64,000 bases of DNA from Turnera subulata (Eukaryota; Streptophyta; Magnoliopsida; Malpighiales; Passifloraceae), in contig JAKUCV010000262.1 in assembly GCA_028386065.3 (NCBI GenBank), positions 117,203-181,202 on the forward strand. Direction: 5' to 3'. Numbering within the stretch: position 1 is the first letter of the stretch; each line of letters opens with the position of its first letter. Positions 57,724-64,000 of the stretch are shown one piece after another. The notes below the pieces were generated by a model. That model was not told the DNA's origin and did not search any database. It was given only the letters and a program-made list of their open reading frames with translations. Both the position numbers and the translations under genes were made by a program.

Positions 57724-59977
57724 TGTAACGCCCCGGATTTTTATAACTTGATTTCTGGAATTTTCGGAATTTCATTCCAATTTTACCCTTGAGGTATTTT
57801 TGAGTTATAGTCGAGGAAATAAATTATTTTTCTTTGGAAATGTCAATTTCCAGTTGGGATTTCTCGTGTTTGGGGTGCTGCCTTTCACGGGCTCTAATTC
57901 CGGCAGTGGGCAGAACCGGCGTGAACAATATTCTCCGTTTGTTGAGCTTTCCGGCATCTCGGGTTACTGTTCCGGCGAGGGTGACCGGAATCCGGCGAGA
58001 GAGAGCACTATTCCGGCGAGGGCTCGGGAATTTTCCGGCGAAGGCTCGGGTTCTGCCAGCGGACCATATTCCTCGTTTTTACGAGTGTTAGACGGTAATT
58101 AGCTATGTTTGTTTCGGTTATGTCATGTATTTAAATTTTGGGAATTATTTACTGAAATACAATTATATTTATACATTTAGTGAATTATGGACTACCGAGA
58201 GTGGAGAGTTAGAGTGTGTGGCCGGGGAGAACTTACCGACACGAATAGATCATAGACCGATCAACTCTTGGGCTCGGGATGGCTTTAGGACGGTTTTAGG
58301 AAAAACCGAGCCCAGGCCCAATAATTTCAATTTAAAGCCTAGGTTGTTCAAATGGACTTAAAGTGATAGACTTAAGACCTAATCAAGGATAATTAAATTC
58401 ACGGACATTAAGAGCGGGCTCGAAGCCCAATTACATAATCGGTAAAAATATGGACTTAAAGAGGTGGGCCGTTGGCCCGGAATTTGTGACTAAAAATTTA
58501 GCGGGCTTTAGGCCCGAGAATTTTTAATGGACTTAAACCGATGAACCTTAGATTCCTAATCATTGGGGATATAGATGAGAAAATATCCTTTTGGACTTAG
58601 ACCCGGAAATCTTATAATCGGAAAGTTAGGGTCGGGAGTTACTCGATTAGAGCATATTTTAGCTTACATGCACGTTTTTACTTTTAAAATTGGTTTAGTG
58701 ATTATATTATGTACCGGTATTCAGGCAAGGAGGATACCTCGAGAGCTGTAGACTCGGATCGGGAAGAAGTCATAAATCTGCATTTTGAGGTGACATTACA
58801 AGTCTTTTTGTATATGTTTTGTGAATGCATGTTGGTGTGGTTTGTTTGTTTACTTGCCTTGGTTGCTACATGCTATGATTGGAATCGTATACCTGATTGT
58901 TCTCACATGCCTAATTTCTATATGAAACACTGCTGTGAAATATAACATGTAATATGGGCCGCAGGCCCGGATGAAACAGGGACACTTACACTTCACACTT
59001 CCCAAAAAGTGTAATTAAGAATAAAATACTAAATTCTACTGTGGTGTCGGTTGGTAGCCCCGAGGGAGGGTTGGGTACCCTCGGGTCACATTATGCTGTT
59101 TAGCATGCCCAGGGGATGTAGGTGCACCCCTGGAAGACTTGCACCGGTTAGGTGTGTCTGAGTGCACCCTCAGGTAGCTAGCGGCCACTTGAGATTTTTC
59201 AGTGGTTTTGGCCTCAGAATCTACCCCTTCTGAGGTTCGACACTTGGGTTTCACACCCTGATCTGATCAGATGCGCTACCGAGACTTGACTCACAGTAGA
59301 GGGCCCATAATGATAAAAATAATTATAATAATAAAATAACGCATTGAATCTAAATAATAAGAACAGTAATACAAAAAGATGTTTATGTGTTGGTGTGTGA
59401 TTCTGATTTGCTTGTATGCTGTACTTGTGCTCGTGAGCTACTCACCCTACGAGCATGACTTCACTTTCATGTATATTTAGACTTTTAATGTTCACTGAGT
59501 AGGCGACTCACATAATCGCCACCGTTGTTTTTCAGACTTTAGTTAGCGTGCTGTCTCACTTATACTATCGACTCGGAGTTCAGCCGCAGACACTTCAGCA
59601 GGTAGTTGTGCATCATTTCATGGTTGGATCCATAGGGCCATATGCATGTTATTTTCTACTTTGATTTTTATTTATTACTTTCATCTTCCGCTGCATGAGA
59701 AATAATTCGAGATGTCATAAATATTTTACCACTATATCGGCGGTTTGCCGGAGTTTAGTTTTGTGCTATTATTTTCGGCGGGGTGCCGTAGTGGCTTACG
59801 ACTTGATAAGCCGGTTGATCTCATTTATTTTTATGACATCCCGTTGTTAATAAATTTTTATGGTAAATGTTTGTGTGCTGAGGCATCGATTTGCGTATCC
59901 CGGGTTTCGAGAGTATTTTGATAATTCTCTCTCAATTAAATATTTTATTTTATTAAATTGGGATACGGGCTTCCACA
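57724..59977 (+). mobile_element. 5' LTR of copy 2
   Basis: Starts TGTAACGCCCCGGATTTTT and ends GGGATACGGGCTTCCACA. It contains CCGGCGA repeats (57950-58050), palindromes (58416-58968), exon-like blocks at 58725-58789 and 59536-59601, a hairpin cluster (59059-59235) and two CGGC-N-GCCG palindromes (59738-59750, 59776-59788). It is a shorter relative of the solo LTR at 40744. Confidence 0.85.
58416..58968 (+). repeat. GGGC-GCCC palindromes in 5' LTR of copy 2
   Basis: GGGCTCGAAGCCC (58416-58428), GGGCCGTTGGCCC (58466-58478), GGGCTTTAGGCCC (58503-58515) and GGGCCGCAGGCCC (58956-58968). The same set recurs in the 3' LTR from about 63119. Confidence 0.8.
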
Positions 59978-59979
59978 GT

Positions 59980-59991
59980 TGGTAGCGGAGC
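59980..59991 (+). other. Primer-binding site of copy 2
   Basis: TGGTAGCGGAGC two bases after the LTR end, identical to the sites of the Copia element and the TRIM. Confidence 0.75.
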
Positions 59992-60113
59992 GGGCTTCAG
60001 ATCTTTGGATTTTCAAAATGATTTTTCCCTGTGCATAAGCCTGTTCCAGATTTATAATTTCTAAAAAAAAACGTTTTTTTTTCGACTTGTTTGCATTCAT
60101 ATAGGCGTTATTA

Positions 60114-60167
60114 TGGATCCACCGCAAGACATGCACAATGCTGAAGGACAGGATGAAATTATGCCAT
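60114..60167 (+). pseudogene. Stub of a gag start
   Basis: ATGGATCCACCGCAAGACATG begins an 18-codon frame (MDPPQDMHNAEGQDEIMP) that stops at once. Its position just after the leader is where gag should start. The rest of gag-pol has been replaced by the antisense genes. The DNA to 60310 holds nothing further. Confidence 0.4.
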
Positions 60168-60310
60168 AATTAAACGGAAACATAAATGTTATTAATAGTA
60201 CTAATAATACCATTACAAACAGAAACATTACATTGACCTTGATATTTTATATTTTATACTAAGGGAAATATTACAACGATTTTGATATTTTATTAAAATG
60301 GAAAATACAT

Positions 60311-60994
60311 CTAACGGTTCGGAACGACGTTGACACGAAAGCTGTTGGGATCGCTGTTGATGTTGACTGTGACTCTGTCGCTCCACGAGAGCCACATGCC
60401 GCCTCTGTCGCGCTGGCCAGGAATCTCGAACCGGTTAGCTTGAGGGAATCGGAGAGGGATGAGACCGTGATCGTCCCGAGGTTGCCACTGCGTCTCCGTC
60501 AGAAGAACCATATTCGGTTTGTACTGGTTCTTCAAGTCCCTCAGCGTATGTGTGAACTCTTGAGCACGCCTTGCAACTCCCCTGCAGTTCCACACCAGCA
60601 GCCGTACTTTTGGCCAAGTTGGAGGTAAGCGCGTCATTCTGGGTATGCTCTGAGCCGTCATCGAGAGCTGGTAGTAGGCGCCTTGCTCCACCGTCTGGCA
60701 AGTGGACTCCAGGTTGAACTCCTGAAGCCTGTCGGAGATGAAGAACATCACGGAGTTTGCCGATCCGTAGTAGGATGTCCTCAGAGTGCCGCGATCCTCC
60801 AGGAAGAACACCTCTTCCATTGGTGTGACAAAGAACCGCGATGAGTAGAGCTCGTCGACGAAGACCAGTCGGGGCATCCTGTCGAGCTCGTTCGGTAGTT
60901 CTTCGGCACGTTCATTGACCATGCTGTAGGCCAGTCGGTTCCTTCTGCCAAGGTTGGCACCTTCGACAAAGAAAACGGATGATGGGGCAGGCAT
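60311..60994 (-). CDS. Antisense gene A, copy 2 (unknown domain + truncated endonuclease)
   Basis: An intact frame of 227 residues. Residues 1-130 (from MPAPSSVFFVEGANLGRRN through FFISDRLQEFNLESTC) are a domain I do not recognise, well conserved with copy 1. Residues 131-225 are the N-terminal part of a LINE-type apurinic endonuclease: LLVWNCRGVARRAQEF, the catalytic-glutamate-type motif MVLLTETQW and RGGMWLSWSDRVTVNIN. The domain ends about 120 residues early, lacking the GDFN and SDH catalytic parts, so nuclease activity is not expected. The natural stop follows VVPNR. A TATA box lies 115 bp upstream of the ATG. Open coding with a conserved protein suggests a recent or selected function. 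Confidence 0.65.
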   Translation of the reverse strand: MPAPSSVFFVEGANLGRRNRLAYSMVNERAEELPNELDRMPRLVFVDELYSSRFFVTPMEEVFFLEDRGTLRTSYYGSANSVMFFISDRLQEFNLESTCQTVEQGAYYQLSMTAQSIPRMTRLPPTWPKVRLLVWNCRGVARRAQEFTHTLRDLKNQYKPNMVLLTETQWQPRDDHGLIPLRFPQANRFEIPGQRDRGGMWLSWSDRVTVNINSDPNSFRVNVVPNR

Positions 60995-61108
60995 GGTGTT
61001 CTGGATATGTGGGTGTTTAGTTTTTTTTCTTGAGTTTGGAAGATTCTTTCTCTGGGCATGTGGCTGCTTTAAAAACGATTTTTGATGACTTACCCCTCAT
61101 CCTACCGT

Positions 61109-61116
61109 CTTTTATA
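61109..61116 (-). promoter_or_regulatory. TATA box of antisense gene A, copy 2
   Basis: TATAAAAG on the minus strand, 115 bp upstream of the ATG at 60994, the same octamer and distance as in copy 1. Confidence 0.55.
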
Positions 61117-61839
61117 ACCTTAGGAGGAGCGTGTTTATTACGTTCGAATTTTAAGTGTCTGCGTTTTGAAATTTTACCGTTGCCTCATTTATTGCCTCGA
61201 CACGCTATGTGTTTGTTGTTCGGGCAATAAATGCCAGAGGTTATCAGTCCTTCTCTACCTTACAATTTTCAATTTCCCGGGCTACTTTAATTTGGTCTCC
61301 TTAAGACTTGTTCCTACATCTTTGTCACATGCACTCGTGACCATTGTGGCTAGACCGTGTGGACCACACCTCGAGTAGAGTGCGTGTGCGACAAGCTTAC
61401 AGCTGTTCTGACAGCGCGGAGAGGTGCGAGACGAGACAGACGTTTTTGGCTCATACGGACAATTGTGGACAAGTGGGTAACGTGTCTTTCGAGGAAACAG
61501 GATGTTCCCGTGATCATCGCCTTGCGAGTTAACGGACGTCCTTTTCCACGAGGGAAACCAACGTCACCGTTAGCTGTGTGCGTTACGTTTCCCGAGATCG
61601 AGGATGTTCACGATCGATCTAGGGCGCCGAACATGGAAACATGTGTTATTGTAACCTCTTAATGTTTTGACTTTATTAAACGGGTTTTGCCTCATTTATA
61701 ATTCCTTTATGTTTGATTTCATATCTTTATTGCTGGTTTTAATCTATTTAAAATGAAATATCGTAACATAAGAGTTTGGATTTACGAAGAAAGCTTATTT
61801 TATTGATTTCGAAACTTTTACAACAAAAGGAAAAGCACT
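61117..61839. other. Spacer between antisense genes B and A, copy 2
   Basis: Conserved with 25574-26318, most strongly at about 61368-61462 (CTCGAGTAGAGTGCGTGTG, GACAAGCTTACAGCTGTTC). No gene recognised. Confidence 0.5.
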
Positions 61840-62238
61840 CTACGGATTTACATGATGTTTCAGATCGGTTACAAGTTTTTGTATATTCGCGACCTGAGAA
61901 GAAAGTCCCATACAGGCCAGTTCAATTTGCATCACTGCATTGTGGACCTTCTTCAGTGAAGTGTCCAGTTGCTTCATTATCTGCAGTGGTGTGCTAGACT
62001 CAGCTGCTGCCTTGCCTTTCCTATCTTTTGCATCCTTGTTACCAGAAGGTCCTTCCTTGCTTACACGCTTCTTTCGCCGTCTTGGGGGAATCACCATATG
62101 CTCCTTTAGGCCGATGATGTTGGTCTTGAACCGCTTCTTCGGGGGTTCCTCATCGGAGCTTGTCGGGAAAGCTCTACCACCGATGTAACTGTTATCCTCT
62201 GAGTCAGAGGTAGTACGGGATCTTAGTAGTGAGTCCAT
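61840..62238 (-). CDS. Antisense gene B, copy 2 (basic nuclear-type protein)
   Basis: 132 residues starting MDSLLRSRTTSDSEDNS. The longer frame reaching 62478 is not used, because its upstream part lies in promoter and LTR sequence and is not conserved in copy 1. Basic clusters PPKKRFK and PPRRRKKR look like nuclear localisation signals, and the C-terminal 45 residues form a likely coiled coil (IMKQLDTSLKKVHNAVMQIE). A 6-8 residue insertion (GPSGNKDA) in the linker distinguishes it from copy 1, and keeps the frame. Partner of gene A by position. Function unknown. Confidence 0.6.
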   Translation of the reverse strand: MDSLLRSRTTSDSEDNSYIGGRAFPTSSDEEPPKKRFKTNIIGLKEHMVIPPRRRKKRVSKEGPSGNKDAKDRKGKAAAESSTPLQIMKQLDTSLKKVHNAVMQIELACMGLSSQVANIQKLVTDLKHHVNP

Positions 62239-62271
62239 AGTTGTGTGTGAGTTCTCAATTATTAGGTTCGG

Positions 62272-62280
62272 TTTATATAA
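62272..62280 (-). promoter_or_regulatory. TATA box of antisense gene B, copy 2
   Basis: Minus strand TTATATAAAC about 35 bp upstream of the ATG, equivalent to 26731-26739. Confidence 0.5.
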
Positions 62281-62412
62281 GCGGAAGAAACACCGCTTAA
62301 GGGTATAAGCGACATCTCGCAATGAGTTCGGACACCTGGTGGAGAATACAAGAAACTTATCGTGGTAGGACCTACGGACTTGATGATTGAATTTCGAGGA
62401 CGAAATTTTCTT

Positions 62413-62426
62413 AAGTGGGGTAGAAC
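62413..62426 (+). other. Polypurine tract of copy 2
   Basis: AAGTGGGGTAGAAC directly before the 3' LTR, preceded by AATTTCGAGGACGAAATTTT. Confidence 0.7.
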
Positions 62427-64000
62427 TGTAACGCCTCGGATTTTTATAACTTGATTTCTGGAATTTTCGGAATTTCATTCCAATTTTACCCTTGAGGTAT
62501 TTTTGAGTTTTAGTCGAGGAAATAAATTATTTTTCTTTGGAAATGTCAATTTCCAGTTGGGATTTCTCGTGTTTGGGGTGCTGCCTTTCACGGGCTCTAA
62601 TTCCGGCAGTGGGCAGAACCGGCGTGAACAATATTCTCCGTTTGTTGAGCTTTCTGGCATCTCGGGTTACTGTTTCGGCGAGGGTGACCGGAATCCGGCG
62701 AGAGAGAGCACTATTCCGGCGAGGGCTCGGGAATTTTTCGGGGAAGGCTCGGGTTCTGCCAGCGGACCATATTCCTCGTTTTTACGAGTGTTTGACGGTA
62801 ATTAGCTATGTTTCTTTCGGTTATGCCATGTATTTAAATTTTGGGAATTATTTACTGAAATACAATTATATTTATACATTTAGTGAATTATGGACTACCG
62901 AGTGTGGAGAGTTAGAGTGTGTGGCTGGGGAGAACTTACCGACACGAATAGATCATAGGCCGATCAACTCTTGGGCTCGGGATGGCTTTAGGACGGTTTT
63001 AGGAAAAACCGAGCCCAGGCCCAATAATTTCAATTTGAAGCCTAGGTTGTTCAAATGGACTTAAAGTGATAGACTTAAGACCTAATCAAGGATAATTAAA
63101 TTCACGGACATTAAGAGCGGGCTCGAAGCCCAATTACATAATCGGTAAAAATATGGACTTAAAGAGGTGGGCTGTTGGCCCGGAATTTGTGACTAAGAAT
63201 TTAGCGGGCTTTAGGCCCGAGAATTTTTAATGGACTTAAACCGATGAACCTTAGATTCCTAATCGTTGGGGATATAGAAGAGAAAATATCCTTTTGGACT
63301 TAGACCCGGAAATCTTATAATCGGAAAGTTAGGGTCGGGAGTTACTCGATTAGAGCATACTTTAGCTTGCATGCACGTTTTTACTTTTAAAATTGGTTTA
63401 GTGATTATATTATGTACCGGTATTCAGGCAAGGAGGATACCTCGAGAGCTGTAGACTCGGATCGGGAAGAAGTCATAAATCTGCATTTTGAGGTGACATT
63501 ACAAGTCTTTTTGTATATGTTTTGTGAATGCATGTTGGTGTGGTTTGTTTGTTTACTTGCCTTGGTTGCTACATGCTATGATTGGAATCGTATACCTGAT
63601 TGTTCTCACATGCCTAATTTCTATATGAAACACTGCTGTGAAATATAACATGTAATATGGGCCGCAGGCCCGGATGAAACAGGGACACTACACTTCACAC
63701 TTCCCTGAAAGACATAACGTACTTCAACAGAAATGTAAAAGTGTAATTAAGAATAAAATACTAAATTCTACTGTGGTGTCAGTTGGTAGCCCCGAGGGAG
63801 GGTTGGGTACCCTCGGGTCACATTATGCTGTTTAGCATGCCCAGGGGATGTAGGTGCACCCCTGGAAGACTTGCACCGGTTAGGTGTGTCTGAGTGCACC
63901 CTCAGGTAGCTAGCGGCCACTTGAGATTTTTCAGTGGTTTTGGCCTCAGAATCTACCCCTTCTGAGGTTCGACACTTGGGTTTCACACCCTGATCTGATC
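62427..64000 (+). mobile_element. 3' LTR of copy 2, cut by the window edge
   Basis: Starts TGTAACGCCTCGGATTTTT and follows the 5' LTR with few differences. It retains about 40 bp (CTGAAAGACATAACGTACTT onward, near 63705) that the 5' LTR lacks. The end and the target duplication are beyond the window. Confidence 0.9.

Larger units (their letters stand above)
57724..64000 (+). mobile_element. LTR element with antisense gene pair (copy 2), runs off window
   Basis: 5' LTR 57724-59977, primer-binding site, a stub of a gag start, antisense genes A and B, AATTTCGAGGACGAAATTTTC, a purine tract and the 3' LTR from 62427. The two LTRs are nearly identical over the 1.5 kb visible, apart from about 40 bp missing from the 5' copy near 58995, so insertion is young. 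No RT or integrase is present. The internal ending is that of Tekay/Del-type chromoviruses. Confidence 0.85.

Noticed and set aside
57800..58361. Frames of 78-100 residues that recur at 62503-63064
   Set aside because: They recur because the two LTRs are near-identical copies, and one is altered by small changes between them; no evidence of coding.

Overview
The window is repeat-rich nuclear DNA from a flowering plant, most likely a eudicot. The evidence is AT-rich intergenic sequence, plant-type L1 LINEs, Ty1/Copia and Ty3/Gypsy-type LTR elements, Helitron, CACTA and SINE insertions, and one spliced gene of the plant cystatin-related type. There are no bacterial-style operons and no rRNA or tRNA genes. 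The species cannot be fixed from the sequence alone.

Layout. 1-251 is the end of a long LTR. 252-6242 is AT-rich DNA with a LINE fragment, a candidate 3-kb terminal-inverted-repeat element (2617-5653, 8-bp duplication) and a small Helitron. 6243-12719 is a non-autonomous CACTA-like transposon (CACTA termini, ACA duplication) that carries a younger retroposon. 12942-23160 is a 5'-truncated L1 LINE split by a second, nearly intact L1 on the opposite strand (16909 to about 22755). 23560-24100 is a small Helitron. 24122-29693 is an LTR element flanked by GAACT, with a truncated first LTR and two antisense genes instead of gag-pol. 29699-31651 is an AT-rich minisatellite with a SINE. 31652-44866 is a decayed SIRE-like Copia element on the minus strand, flanked by ATTCT, with a 3.1-kb solo LTR (40744-43831, TTCGC duplication) inside its right LTR. 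45770-51175 holds a broken and an intact copy of a cystatin-like gene. The promoter side of the intact copy is repeated in tandem (51211-53630), and one repeat carries a 343-bp TRIM. Two SINEs follow. A further long LTR (55065-57723) is interrupted by, or abuts, a young LTR element (57724 to beyond 64000) with the same antisense gene pair as 24122-29693.

How the pieces relate. Almost everything is mobile DNA. The only credible intact host gene is the six-exon cystatin-like gene at 49734-51175. The most unusual feature is the pair of antisense genes found inside two LTR elements whose LTRs belong to different families. Each gene has a TATA box at conserved spacing, and one protein ends in a truncated LINE-type endonuclease domain. 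The long LTRs also share an unusual architecture: purine- or pyrimidine-only leader tracts, exon-like blocks bounded by splice signals, and serial arrays of 12-18 bp palindromes. Three unrelated LTR element classes (Copia, Gypsy-like, TRIM) share one 12-base primer-binding site.
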